The notes beneath the pieces are model-generated. The model was not told the origin of the DNA. It was given only the letters and a program-made list of their open reading frames with translations, and made no database searches. Positions 9,363-18,154 of a stretch of DNA of 64,000 nt are shown here, piece by piece (the first letter of the stretch is position 1; each line of letters opens with the position of its first letter). Position numbers and translations under genes: made by a program. This stretch comes from JBGCEZ01 sp045106735. Its GTDB lineage: Bacteria; Planctomycetota; Phycisphaerae; Phycisphaerales; SM1A02. The DNA is taken from NCBI GenBank assembly GCA_045106735.1, contig JBGCEZ010000004.1:1-64000 (forward strand). The letters run 5' to 3'.

Positions 9363-9445
9363 AGACGCGCGTCCGACTGACACGCTGGCTGCGTCGCGCG
9401 AATCGTGCGCGCTGAACGTGCGTCGCCGCGGTCGCCCGGGCTGGA

Positions 9446-10372
9446 TCAGTCCTCTTCGAACATCGCTTCGACGAAGGAGTCCGCGTCGAACGGCTCGACA
9501 TCGTCGGGTGTTTCGCCGACGCCGATGAGCTTGACCGGAATGCCGAGGCGTTCGCGGATGGCCAGCACGATGCCGCCCTTGGCCGTCCCGTCGAGCTTGG
9601 CCAGGAAGATGCCGGTCACGTCGATCGCTCCGGCGAAGATTTCCGCCTGGGCCACGGCGTTCTGGCCGGCGGTCGCGTCGAGCACCAGCAGCACTTCGTG
9701 CGGGGCGCCCGGGATCTTCTTGGCCACGACGTCGCGGATCTTGGTCAGCTGCCGCATCAGGTTTTCCTGCGTGTGCAGGCGGCCGGCGGTGTCGATCAAC
9801 AGCACGTCCACGCCGCGGGCGATCGCCGCGTCGGCGGCATCAAAGGCGACCGACGCGGGGTCGGCGCCTTCCCGGCCACGGACCAGGTCGACGCCGAGGC
9901 GCTCGGACCACGTGGCGAGTTGTTCGACCGCGCCGGCGCGAAACGTGTCAGCGGCGGCGAGCAACACGGTCCGGCCCTCATCGCGGAGGCTGCGGGCGAT
10001 CTTCGCCACGCTGGTGGTCTTGCCCGCGCCATTGATGCCGGCGACGAGGATCACCGTCGGGGACTGTTCGGCCACGGCCAGGCCCGCTTCACTCCCGGCG
10101 AGCGACTCGCGCAGGCGCGTCTTCAAGATGTCGATGACTTCGTCGCCCTCGGTGATCGAACGCGTGCGATAGCCCTCGCGCAGTTCTTCAACCAGCGCGC
10201 TGGTGGTCTTCACGCCGACGTCGGCGGTGATGAGGTACGCCTCGATCTCGTCGATCAGTTCTTCGGAGAGTTGGCGGCCCTTGACCAGCCGGCGCAGGCC
10301 GCCGGCGAGCTTCTCACGGGTCTTGGCCAGTCCGCGCTTGATGGCGCCGAAGGTCGACTTGAAAATGCCCAT
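9446..10372 (-). CDS. ftsY: Signal recognition particle receptor FtsY
   Basis: 308 residues. FtsY is the SRP-receptor GTPase that docks ribosome-SRP complexes at the inner membrane. The N domain (about 1-90) is followed by the G domain with G1 GINGAGKTT (112-120), ADTFRAGAVEQL, DTAGRLHT (G3), TKLDG-like AKLDGTAKGG and a C-terminal IGVGE...DDVEPFD...F. It begins at MGIFKSTFGAIKRGL, so the acidic A domain of E. coli FtsY is absent, as in many bacteria. It is the last gene of ribH-nusB-ftsY, 18 bp after nusB. Confidence 0.97.
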   Translation of the reverse strand: MGIFKSTFGAIKRGLAKTREKLAGGLRRLVKGRQLSEELIDEIEAYLITADVGVKTTSALVEELREGYRTRSITEGDEVIDILKTRLRESLAGSEAGLAVAEQSPTVILVAGINGAGKTTSVAKIARSLRDEGRTVLLAAADTFRAGAVEQLATWSERLGVDLVRGREGADPASVAFDAADAAIARGVDVLLIDTAGRLHTQENLMRQLTKIRDVVAKKIPGAPHEVLLVLDATAGQNAVAQAEIFAGAIDVTGIFLAKLDGTAKGGIVLAIRERLGIPVKLIGVGETPDDVEPFDADSFVEAMFEED

Positions 10373-10390
10373 GCGAGGCTCCGGGTCGGG

Positions 10391-11071
10391 TCAGGAATGA
10401 GCCGGCGGGACTGGCGGCGTGGCGGCGTCGAGGGGGGCGGGCGTGTCGGAGGCGTTGGACGCGTTGGACGCGTCCGCATCGGGCGCGTCGGCGACCTGCG
10501 TGGTGTCCATCGCATCCGATGCGTCCACCATGTCGGCTGCATCCGCCGCATCCGCCGCATCCGCCGCATCCGTCGCATGCACCGCGTCGGCCGCGTCGTT
10601 GGAATCGGAGGCTTCCGCCACCTCAGCTGCATCCACTGCGGGTTCGCCGATGCCGGCGGCCTTGCGGACGGCGTCGAGGACGCCGTTGACGAATCCCGGC
10701 GAGTCGTTGGTCGAGAATTCGCGGGCGAGCTCGACGGCCTCGTTGATCACCACGCCAGGCGGCACGCTGCGATCGAGCATCTCCCAGCAGGCCAGCCGGA
10801 GGATCGCGCGGTCCATTGCCGCGAGACGGCGGACTGGCCACTGGGGAGCGGCCGTCGTCACCATGCTGTCGGATCGGTCACGGTCGGTCCACGCCGCAAG
10901 GGCCATGGAGAACGCATCCTCGTGGACTTCGGGGCCGCCGGCGGATCCGTCCAGCGTCCCGCGCACTTCCTCAAAGTCCGGGTCGGCCAGCGCGTCGAAC
11001 TGGTACAGGGCCTGAATCGCGGCGCGCCGCACGTTGCGGCGGCGGGTTGAGCTGCCGGGGTGTTGGCTCAC
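10391..11071 (-). CDS. nusB: Transcription antitermination protein NusB with acidic C-terminal tail
   Basis: 226 residues. NusB binds boxA RNA with NusE (S10) in rRNA antitermination. The helical core (about 1-150) has NVRRAAIQALYQFDA at the N-terminus, then MDRAILRLACWEML and VVINEAVELAREFSTNDSPGFVNGVLD, all conserved. GTG 11071 overlaps the ribH stop (GTGA), supporting the start and translational coupling. After the core comes an Ala/Asp-rich tail of about 70 residues (DAADAADAADAAD), partly encoded by a 9-bp tandem repeat, which ordinary NusB proteins (about 140-160 aa) lack. The tail is probably disordered. Confidence 0.93.
   Translation of the reverse strand: MSQHPGSSTRRRNVRRAAIQALYQFDALADPDFEEVRGTLDGSAGGPEVHEDAFSMALAAWTDRDRSDSMVTTAAPQWPVRRLAAMDRAILRLACWEMLDRSVPPGVVINEAVELAREFSTNDSPGFVNGVLDAVRKAAGIGEPAVDAAEVAEASDSNDAADAVHATDAADAADAADAADMVDASDAMDTTQVADAPDADASNASNASDTPAPLDAATPPVPPAHS
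10539..10574. repeat. 9-bp tandem repeat in the nusB tail
   Basis: Three exact copies of gcatccgcc (10539-10565) plus one variant (10566-10574). On the coding strand they encode the repeated Ala-Asp-Ala part of the NusB C-terminal extension. Confidence 0.85.
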
Positions 11072-11631
11072 GGGGAGACATCCTTGGCCGGGGCGGCGAG
11101 GAGGGCGGAGGAGCGGGGAAACGGTCCGCCGGACGCGGTGGTCCTGGCGGTCCGGGCGGCGGAGATCGCCCCGAGGGTGGCGAGCATGGCTTCGTCGCCC
11201 TTGTTGCCGAGCTGGCGTCCGTCGCCAGAGGTGCCGCCGCCGGCGCGGGCGATTGCTTGCTCGCGGGTTTGGCAGGTCAGGACGCCAAAGGCAGCCGGGA
11301 GTCCGGTGCGATTGGTCAGGTCGGCCAGGCCGGAGGCGAGTCCGCCGGCCAGCCATTGATCGTGGGTCGTTTCGCCGGTCAGGATGCAGCCGAGGCACAC
11401 GACGCCGTGCAGGTCGCCGCGTTCAGCCATGGCCACCGCGACCGGCAGCAGTTCCCAGGCGCCCGGCGCCGGGACGACGAGCACGTCGCCGGGCGCGCCA
11501 CCCGCGCCGCTGAAGGCGCGTTCGGCGCCGTGGAGCATCGCGCCGGTGATGTCGGCGTGGTAGCGGCTCACCGCGATGCCGACCCGAAGGCCAGCGGCGG
11601 AGACGGGTTCAGGTGGGGTCGCGTCGAGCAT
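11068..11631 (-). CDS. ribH: 6,7-dimethyl-8-ribityllumazine synthase
   Basis: 187 residues from ATG 11631 (a start at 11691 would add 20 residues). RibH condenses the ribitylamino-uracil with 3,4-dihydroxy-2-butanone 4-phosphate in riboflavin synthesis. Visible are GLRVGIAVSRYHADIT, VPGA-like VVPAPGAWELLPVA, GCILTGETTHDQW (catalytic His in the usual GxTxH position), FGVLTCQTREQA and NKGDEAM. A Gly/Ser-rich insertion (RAGGGTSGDGRQ) and a tail of about 30 residues make it longer than the usual 155. First gene of ribH-nusB-ftsY; ribH-nusB is a common bacterial pair. Confidence 0.9.
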   Translation of the reverse strand: MLDATPPEPVSAAGLRVGIAVSRYHADITGAMLHGAERAFSGAGGAPGDVLVVPAPGAWELLPVAVAMAERGDLHGVVCLGCILTGETTHDQWLAGGLASGLADLTNRTGLPAAFGVLTCQTREQAIARAGGGTSGDGRQLGNKGDEAMLATLGAISAARTARTTASGGPFPRSSALLAAPAKDVSP

Positions 11632-11994
11632 GCGTGGCCACGGGAAAGAAAAGGCAGGCGAGTCGCCGCGGGCGGGCGACGCAGGAGCCACGGGCCAAGC
11701 CCAGCGGCGGATCGACGATGGTAGCAGGGCCCCGATTCAATTGCCGAAGACGGTGGCGCGGTGCATCGCCGGCGCTGGCCCCCCGGGGCGAGCGGCCATG
11801 GCGGAGCCCATCGCGGTGGCCGAGGCGGCCGCCAGAGCACGACCCGGAGCAGAATCCCGGGTGGAGGCCAGCGTCGAAGCCGCCATCGAAGCCAGCGTCA
11901 AAGTCGGGGCGGGCGCGGCCGGTCGTGCGCCGGTCGTCCGCCGGCGAGTGGCCCAGAATCAGGTGCTCTGGGTCGCCCCGGGTACGATGCGATC
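11632..11994. other. Divergent intergenic region between ribH and the UbiA-family gene
   Basis: About 360 bp with no gene I can support. It must hold the promoters of both units. It contains a short GC-rich direct repeat around 11868-11905 (gccagcgtcgaagcc / gccatcgaagccagcgtc). Open frames across it are low-complexity Ala/Arg without family character. Confidence 0.5.
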
Positions 11995-13257
11995 GTGACG
12001 GACACCATCCCGCGCATCATGACCGCCATCCAGCTCACCCGGCTCACCGTCGCCTTCGGGGCGATCAGTGACCTGTGGTTTGTGATCCTGTTGACCCGGG
12101 CCGGCATGGCCGGCGGGCCGGCGGTGGTCGACGGCCGCGGGGCTGGCGGGCTGGCCGGGCGATCGGCCGGCGGCGTGGCCGGCGATCGGACCGCCGAGGG
12201 AGCGGTTCGCTCGATCGAAGGCGCGAGCGGCAACGTGGCGGGCGACGGCGTGGCTGACGGCATTGGCGACGCCGTGGACGGTGGCGTGGCCGGGGTCGAC
12301 GGGCTGCTCGACGGGGCGGGGGGCGTCCTCGGCAACGGGCTCGTCGACGGGGCGAGCCGTGGCACGGCCAACGGCATCGTCGAACGGTTGGCCGACGGAG
12401 CGGCGGCGAGCCCCACCGGCATCGCGGTCATCGACATGCCATTGTCGTCGGCACTCGCCGCGGGAGCCATCGTCGCCGTCGGCCTCTTTGCCTACGGGGC
12501 AAGCCTGAACGACGTGCTCGACGTGCGGCATGACTCGACCTTCAGTCCGGACCGGCCGATTCCCGCCGGACGCATCGGACACACGCAGGCGATGGTGTTG
12601 ACCGTGGGGGCGTTGATCGTCGCGGTCCTCGGGGCGGCGTGGATCAGCACGTGGAGCGTCTGTATCACCTTGCTGGTGGCCGCCGGGCTGCTCTTTTACA
12701 ACGCCACCGGCAAGTACATTCCGGCCGCCGGCGTGATCACGCTCGGCTTGATCCACGCAGCCCACATGTTCATTCCGAACGATCAACTCGCCTTCACGTG
12801 GCCGGTCTGGTTGGTGATGACGCACGCCGTCGGCATTGCCGCGGCGGTGCATGTGCTGGAACAGAAACGCCCTCGGTTCGACCGGCGTGGCGTGATCCTC
12901 GCGGTCACCGGTTGGCTCTTCTGGTCGTTGATCTTGCTGTGGGTGGCTCGCGTTGGTGGCGGTGAATGGCCGGCCGACATTCCGGCGTGGCGTTCGGCGA
13001 TCCCGCTCGTCGTCGGCCTGAGTTTCATCCTGGTCGTGCGTTGGAAGACGGCCAAGGTGTCGGGCAAGCCGGCGGCCGAGAAGGTGCGCCGCTACGGCGC
13101 GATGTGGCAGAGTCTGTACGGGGCGGCGTGGTTGCTTGCCCTGGGACTCGAACAAGCGGCCCTTTGGATCGGCTTGTTCGCCCTCGGCGGATTCGGGCTG
13201 ATGACCTTGATCAAGGAAGTCACCGGCCTGAGCGGGAAGCCGGTCGCGTACCGGTAA
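11995..13257 (+). CDS. UbiA-family prenyltransferase with a large low-complexity insertion
   Basis: 420 residues from GTG 11995 (ATG 12019 is an alternative, 412 aa). UbiA enzymes are integral-membrane prenyltransferases acting on aromatic or related acceptors. The diagnostic Asp-rich motif NDVLDVRHD (NDxxDxxxD) followed by DRPIPAG is present after the second membrane helix, and several further hydrophobic helices follow. The second motif is less clear. Between helix 1 (ending FVILLTRAG) and helix 2, about 110 residues (roughly 37-145) are almost only Gly, Ala, Asp and Val (GAGGLAGRSAGGVAGD, DGVADGIGDAVDGG), not expected in this family. The acceptor cannot be deduced. Divergent from ribH. Confidence 0.8.
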   Translation: MTDTIPRIMTAIQLTRLTVAFGAISDLWFVILLTRAGMAGGPAVVDGRGAGGLAGRSAGGVAGDRTAEGAVRSIEGASGNVAGDGVADGIGDAVDGGVAGVDGLLDGAGGVLGNGLVDGASRGTANGIVERLADGAAASPTGIAVIDMPLSSALAAGAIVAVGLFAYGASLNDVLDVRHDSTFSPDRPIPAGRIGHTQAMVLTVGALIVAVLGAAWISTWSVCITLLVAAGLLFYNATGKYIPAAGVITLGLIHAAHMFIPNDQLAFTWPVWLVMTHAVGIAAAVHVLEQKRPRFDRRGVILAVTGWLFWSLILLWVARVGGGEWPADIPAWRSAIPLVVGLSFILVVRWKTAKVSGKPAAEKVRRYGAMWQSLYGAAWLLALGLEQAALWIGLFALGGFGLMTLIKEVTGLSGKPVAYR

Positions 13258-13900
13258 GCGGCGGCCGGCGGCCGGCGATTGTCGCGTGTGGGCGGCGACG
13301 ATCTCCACCGTCGTCGACACGTTCGTGACAGACGGCGCGCCCGAACATCACATGCTTGCGACAGCCAGTGCACGGCGAATCGGCGAGGGGTGGCGGCGCG
13401 ACTGCGCTGGGCGATGCAACGCGGCGCCGGCGCCGCGCATCGACGCGCCGTGGATGCGTCGCGCGAGCTCGGTTCGGCTGGCAACGATCAGGTCGGCTGG
13501 GGCAAAAAAAAGGCCGGCCCGAAGCCGTGACCTCTCCTCCGTGGTCACCGCCTCAGGGCCGGGACACCGAGGATAGTGGGTGGGGGCAACCCCGCAAGGG
13601 GTGTGGATACGTGGCGGGTGGGCGGCGCGTTTCGCGGTCGTGACGCGTCAATTCGGATGGGCTCGTGCTGTGCGGTCGGTTCGCGCGATCACGTGGCAAT
13701 ATGGGCGAAATGGGAGGGTCGCCCGGGCAAACCGGCCGATTCTGCGCGATGTGGCGGGGTTTCCAGGACGCATCATGCGTTGCCGTGTTGCACCATGATC
13801 GTGTTGCGTACGGGCATCATCGGCAGTCTGGGCGAACTTCGCGCAGGTCGTGGGCCGAGTCCGTGCGTGCGCACGAGTTGGTTCCGAGGGGGATGGCGCA
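13258..13900. other. 643-bp intergenic region before the sigma-54 activator
   Basis: No gene supported. It contains a 16-bp palindrome gcggcgccggcgccgc (about 13421-13436), an A8 tract (13504-13511) next to a two-part hairpin, and a small cccc-GCAA-gggg hairpin (13590-13601) with a GNRA-type loop. A 79-codon frame ends in a GTGA overlap with the activator start, but its composition is not protein-like. The region could hold a small RNA or a long leader; I cannot decide. Confidence 0.45.
13515..13561 (-). terminator. Hairpin with adjacent T8 on the minus strand (possible terminator or sRNA 3' end)
   Basis: Outer stem cggccc (13515-13520) / gggccg (13556-13561); inner stem gtgacc (13527-13532) / ggtcac (13543-13548). 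Read on the minus strand, the stem is followed directly by ggcctttttttt. No annotated minus-strand gene ends here, so if it is a terminator it ends an unseen transcript. Confidence 0.35.
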
Positions 13901-15628
13901 GTGAATTCCACGTTTGATTCCGGTTCGCATCGAATCCTGGTCGCCGACGGCGATGCCTTGGCCGCCGCGGCGCTGGTGACGAAACTGCAGGCGGGTGGCC
14001 TTGAATCCAGTCCCACGGCCAGCAGTGAGTCGGACGCGGAGCATGGCCCTCGGTGGACGGTGGCGGTCGCCGCCACGCGCGACGAGACGATGGATGCGGT
14101 GCGCGATGGCGGCGTGAACGTCCTGCTCATTGACCCGTCGAGTCTCGATCCGGTCACCGGCGGGTTGGACATTCTTGATGCGGTCGCCCGCACGGACGCG
14201 GGCGTGGTGCCGGTGGTGCTCAGCGCGTTCGGCACGATCGAAGAGTCGGTTGGGGCGCTGCGGCGCGGCGCGGTCGACTACATCATCAAGCCGGTGGTGG
14301 AAGCCGAACTGCTCGCCGCGGTCGAGCGGGCGATGATTCGGTCGACGATGCGCGGCGGCAATGCGGCGGGAGATGGCGGAAACGCGCGGGCGGCGAGGCC
14401 GGACGACGCGGCCGTGGCGAAGAACGGCTCGGCCGGGATGGCGAAGCGGTTCGACCCGGCGGCGGATCCGCGGGCCACGATCGTCGGCCAAGATCCTCGG
14501 ATGGACGACATTCTGGACACGGTGAAGGCGGTGGCGCCGAGCCGGACCACGGTGCTGATGAACGGCGAATCGGGCACGGGTAAGTCGATGATCGCCCGCG
14601 CGATCCACCGGTGCAGTGAGCGAGCGGATGGGCCGTTCGTGGAGATCGCCTGCGGTTCGATTCCGGAAACGCTGCTGGAGTCGGAACTGTTCGGCCACAT
14701 GAAAGGGGCGTTCACTGGTGCCCACGTGGACAAGCCGGGTCGATTCCTGGCCGCCGACGGTGGGACACTGTTCCTCGACGAGATCAACTCGGCGTCGCCG
14801 GGCATGCAGCTCAAACTGCTGCGGGTGCTGCAAGAACGGACGTTCGAGCCGGTCGGTTCGAACGAGCCGGTGGAGGTCGACGTCCGCGTGGTGCTGGCGT
14901 CGAACCAGTCGCTTGAACGTCTCGTGGCCGACGGAACGTTCCGTCAAGATCTCTACTACCGCATCAACGTCGTGCCGATCGATCTGCCGCCGCTGCGCGA
15001 CCGAGCTGGCGACGTGGCCGAACTGGCCGAGTCGTTCCTGCACGCCAAGGCGGCCGAAGCCGGGCGGATCATGAGCGGCTTCGACTCGGCGGCAATCGAT
15101 CGGCTCGTCTCCCACGATTGGCCGGGCAATGTGCGCGAGCTTGAGAACGTGGTCGAACGCGCGGTGGTGCTGTCGCGCGGGCAGACGATCACCGCGAGCG
15201 ACCTGCCCCCGGCCATTCGCGACGGGCGTGGCGGGGGGGCGGTCGCACCGCGAGGGGGAATCGGGGCGCCGGTGCACGGCGGCTCGGTCACCAGCCACGG
15301 CCAAGGCCAGGCCCAGCAGCAGGGACAGCAGCAGGGACAGCAGGGGGGGGCGCGTCCGGGGGCCGACGAGCGCGACCCATCGGCGGCCGGCGACACCGGG
15401 TCCCTCATCTGGACGCCGTCCACCCCGGTGCAGCCACTGCGCGACGCCCTCGAAGAGCCCGAACGGCTGCTCATCCTGCACGCACTCGAAGCCAATGCGT
15501 GGAACCGCCAGGCCACCGCGGACGCCCTCGGGGTCAACCGAACCACGCTGTACAAGAAGATGCGGCGGTTCGGGTTTGATCGCATGTCGGAACGTGGAAA
15601 CGCGAGCCAGAGACAAGGGGCAGCATAG
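13901..15628 (+). CDS. Sigma-54-dependent response regulator (NtrC/AtoC class)
   Basis: 575 residues. A two-component activator that remodels sigma-54 RNA polymerase. The N-terminal receiver (about 8-140) has the phospho-acceptor strand NVLLIDPSSLD and the Lys in YIIKP. The AAA+ domain (about 195-430) has Walker A GESGTGKS (222-229), ELFGHMKGAFTGA with the sigma-54-binding GAFTGA loop (269-274), Walker B TLFLDE, and DLYYRINVV. A Gln/Gly-rich linker (GQAQQQGQQQGQQ) leads to a Fis-type helix-turn-helix (about 530-565, ADALGVNRTTLYKKMRR). GTG 13901 is chosen because a purine-rich site precedes it and the receiver begins at once. No histidine kinase is adjacent, so its signal is unknown. Confidence 0.93.
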   Translation: MNSTFDSGSHRILVADGDALAAAALVTKLQAGGLESSPTASSESDAEHGPRWTVAVAATRDETMDAVRDGGVNVLLIDPSSLDPVTGGLDILDAVARTDAGVVPVVLSAFGTIEESVGALRRGAVDYIIKPVVEAELLAAVERAMIRSTMRGGNAAGDGGNARAARPDDAAVAKNGSAGMAKRFDPAADPRATIVGQDPRMDDILDTVKAVAPSRTTVLMNGESGTGKSMIARAIHRCSERADGPFVEIACGSIPETLLESELFGHMKGAFTGAHVDKPGRFLAADGGTLFLDEINSASPGMQLKLLRVLQERTFEPVGSNEPVEVDVRVVLASNQSLERLVADGTFRQDLYYRINVVPIDLPPLRDRAGDVAELAESFLHAKAAEAGRIMSGFDSAAIDRLVSHDWPGNVRELENVVERAVVLSRGQTITASDLPPAIRDGRGGGAVAPRGGIGAPVHGGSVTSHGQGQAQQQGQQQGQQGGARPGADERDPSAAGDTGSLIWTPSTPVQPLRDALEEPERLLILHALEANAWNRQATADALGVNRTTLYKKMRRFGFDRMSERGNASQRQGAA

Positions 15629-15670
15629 TCACGGCGACCGTGTATCCGGCCTTCTCAACGCAAAGAGAGA

Positions 15671-15698
15671 GGCTGGCGCCCCGGAAGGAGCGCCAGCC
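15671..15698. terminator. Bidirectional hairpin between convergent genes
   Basis: Perfect 9-bp stem ggctggcgc (15671-15679) / gcgccagcc (15690-15698) between the sigma-54 activator (plus) and the cohesin/dockerin-like gene ending at 15751 (minus). On the minus strand it is followed by tctctcttt, so it works best for the minus-strand gene. Confidence 0.7.
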
Positions 15699-15750
15699 TC
15701 GTCACGTCGTGATCCATCGCAGTGGCGACGTCAGCGAGTTCTCAAGTCCG

Positions 15751-18036
15751 TCAGGGCCGTGCACCACCAAGGAACGCCGCGATATCGAGCGCGTCGAGCC
15801 AGCCGTCTCCGTTCAGGTCTGAAGCCTTGAGCGATGAGAGGCCTTGGCGTTGGAGTTCGCGGAGGCTGATGCGACGGACCGGGCCGTTGCCGCGGGTGGT
15901 TCCCAACTCGCCATCGGCTCCGGGCAGAGGCAACGACGCGTCGGCGAACGCTGAGCAGCAGCCGGTCTCGCCGAACATCAGGAAGTTCAGCTGTACGAAG
16001 CTGAAGTCGAGGATGTCGACGGTGCCGTCGCTGTTGACGTCGGCATTGGGGCCGACAGTCATGCAGTCCGTCCCGCCGAGGGGATACGTGGCATTGAACT
16101 CCCCGACGAACACGCCGAAGTCGAGGATGTCGATGAACGCATCATCGTTGAGGTTGCCGCCCAAGAGCGCGTCGCCGCCGGTGAAGTCGCCGACGAACTG
16201 GGTGCCGACGACGGCGAAGTCGTCAGTGTCGTCCCGGCGAAGGGTGTGGAGCGTGTCGCGGGCGCTGACGCAAACATAGTCGCCGCAGGGCACCATGACC
16301 GTAGCGGTGGCTACGCCGCCGACGAATGTGAGTTCATCTGTCACCGTCGTCACGCTGTTGCAGGCGGCGGTCGCGAAGTCGAACGTAATGCAGCGAGTAA
16401 ATGGTCCTGGGTCGACGACGCCGTCGAAGGCGACGGTCACCTCAAACTCGCTGAAGCCGTCCACGGTGACGAGTTGATCGCACGTGCTGAAGTTGCCACA
16501 GTCGTCGGTAGCTGTCCAGGTGATCGTGGTGGTGCCGACGGGGAAAGGATCGTAGAGCGAGAGCGACGGATCGTCGCTTCGCACGAACGTGACGACGCTG
16601 GTGCAGTCATCGGTGACCGTTGGCCCCACGGGACCAAGCGAGACGTTGTCCCAGTAGGTCTCGTACGTGTCGCCGTAGTTCACCATCTGCAAAAAGACCC
16701 AAGCAAAGCGCGAGGATCCGAAGATGAGCGGATCGCTGAGTGAAGCGACGACGGTTCCTGCATCACGATCGATGACCTTGAATTCGTACGTCGTCGCCGT
16801 CAGTTCGATCTCAAACGTGTACCAGCGATCGAAGTCGACGATCGCGGCCAACTCATTCCATCCGGGTGTAAAGCCGTTCGACGGATCGAAATCGGTGTCT
16901 TGGACGAAGGCTCGGAAACCCGGAAGGCCGGTCCCGGCCACGTCACCGTATGCGGCGAGGATCGGGAATCCAGACACGATGCCGGCGGGATCGGCGGTCT
17001 CGCCCCAGAGACTCGCGTGCCGTTCGGTTCCGTTCCAGTCGGAAGGGATCCAGACATCGGCCGAGATGCGGGCCGATTGCGGGATGTTCACCGGGTACTT
17101 GCGCCCCTGGAAGTCGTAGAAGGACGACTCAAAGCCAGGCGGGCGATTCGCCGCGGAGTCGGTGACATCTACGCCGTGGCGGAGTACGTTCTCGCCCATG
17201 AAGACGGCGTTCTCGAAAATGGCGGGCAGGTATCGGTCTTCCTGCCAGAAGTCGCACGGGTCGACGCACAGTTGCAGTGGCTCGTCAAACGGGTCGGTGA
17301 ATTGAAGAACGGCTTCGCACGTTCCCGCGTCGGCGAGGACGAAGATGTCAGGGGCGCAGGTGATTTCCGGCGCTGTTTGATCGATCGAGATGAATCCGAG
17401 ATCGTCGAAAGTCGCATCGACCTCAAGTCCGGCGGCGTCGGTCAGCCGGTTGGGCAGAATCGCGTCTGTGCGGAACGTGATCAGGTCCGAGACGAAGCAC
17501 ACTTCGTCCACGGGGCTGAACTCCAATTGCACGAGGGTCGAGGCGGCGGCCGTGCCGGGATCGCCGCCGGCGGTGCCCACGGCGTAGTCGAGCGTGCCAG
17601 CAACCGCATCCACGACTTCGAAGATCTCGAGCACGAACGGGTTGGGGGTGACGAGTCCGCCCGGCGTGGCCGAGACGAACTGCAGCACGGACGTATCCCA
17701 GGACAGGAAGAACTGCCCTCCGGCCACAATGCCAGGGGCGTCGCCCATGTCGATGGTCACGGTCAGCGTGGTCGACGGCTCACACGCGGGCGAATTGAGC
17801 TCCACATCCGCCGGGGCCGGGCCGAGTAGAGGCGTAGCGATCGCGGGCAATCCGGCGCGTGCAGGGACGTTCGGAGTTGCCCGGGACGTGGGCTGGGCCG
17901 GAGCGCGAACTCCGCCGGCGGGATCGACAGAAGCCTGTCCGCTGGCCGTTGCGGTCGTCGCCGAGGCGACGAGCGTGGCTGCAAGGGCGAGATGCTGGGC
18001 GGATCCGGTAAGCCCGGACGTTCGATGGGTGCTCAT
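15751..18036 (-). CDS. Large exported protein: cohesin-like, HYR-like and dockerin-like domains
   Basis: 761 residues; signal peptide within about 1-35 (LALAATLVASATTATASG). About residues 85-220 resemble a cohesin-like beta domain (TLTVTIDMGDAPGIVAGGQFFLSWD, then VQLEFSPVD). Then come HYR-like segments (TAPEITCAPDIFVLADAGTCEAV; GTTTITWTATDDCGNFSTCDQLVTV) flanking a domain with aromatic residues (FESSFYDFQGRKYPV) that could be a jelly-roll binding module. The C-terminus has EF-hand-like loops GNLNDDAFIDILDFGVFVGEFN and NADVNSDGTVDILDFSF, and ends ADLNGDG-type (SDLNGDGWLDALDIAAFLGGARP). A clear paralogue of the gene at 19282-21816. Probably a surface protein; substrate unknown. Confidence 0.8.
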   Translation of the reverse strand: MSTHRTSGLTGSAQHLALAATLVASATTATASGQASVDPAGGVRAPAQPTSRATPNVPARAGLPAIATPLLGPAPADVELNSPACEPSTTLTVTIDMGDAPGIVAGGQFFLSWDTSVLQFVSATPGGLVTPNPFVLEIFEVVDAVAGTLDYAVGTAGGDPGTAAASTLVQLEFSPVDEVCFVSDLITFRTDAILPNRLTDAAGLEVDATFDDLGFISIDQTAPEITCAPDIFVLADAGTCEAVLQFTDPFDEPLQLCVDPCDFWQEDRYLPAIFENAVFMGENVLRHGVDVTDSAANRPPGFESSFYDFQGRKYPVNIPQSARISADVWIPSDWNGTERHASLWGETADPAGIVSGFPILAAYGDVAGTGLPGFRAFVQDTDFDPSNGFTPGWNELAAIVDFDRWYTFEIELTATTYEFKVIDRDAGTVVASLSDPLIFGSSRFAWVFLQMVNYGDTYETYWDNVSLGPVGPTVTDDCTSVVTFVRSDDPSLSLYDPFPVGTTTITWTATDDCGNFSTCDQLVTVDGFSEFEVTVAFDGVVDPGPFTRCITFDFATAACNSVTTVTDELTFVGGVATATVMVPCGDYVCVSARDTLHTLRRDDTDDFAVVGTQFVGDFTGGDALLGGNLNDDAFIDILDFGVFVGEFNATYPLGGTDCMTVGPNADVNSDGTVDILDFSFVQLNFLMFGETGCCSAFADASLPLPGADGELGTTRGNGPVRRISLRELQRQGLSSLKASDLNGDGWLDALDIAAFLGGARP

Positions 18037-18154
18037 GATGAAGATTCCCGGAGAAGGAATGAGACCGCAACGCACCGGCGCCACGGTGAGTGGGTGTTCC
18101 GCTCATCGGGGGCGCACGGAAACCGGGCGTCGTCGATGCAACGGAGCGAAGATG

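Noticed and set aside
11576..11998. Plus-strand frame across the ribH/UbiA gap with repeated Ala-Ser-Val-Glu residues
   Set aside because: It overlaps ribH antisense and is low-complexity; the repeat in the DNA explains it.
13665..13904. 79-codon frame whose stop overlaps the sigma-54 activator start (GTGA)
   Set aside because: The overlap looks like a coupled gene, but the product is Arg/Gly/Ser-rich without hydrophobic core or recognisable features and the frame has no good ribosome site.
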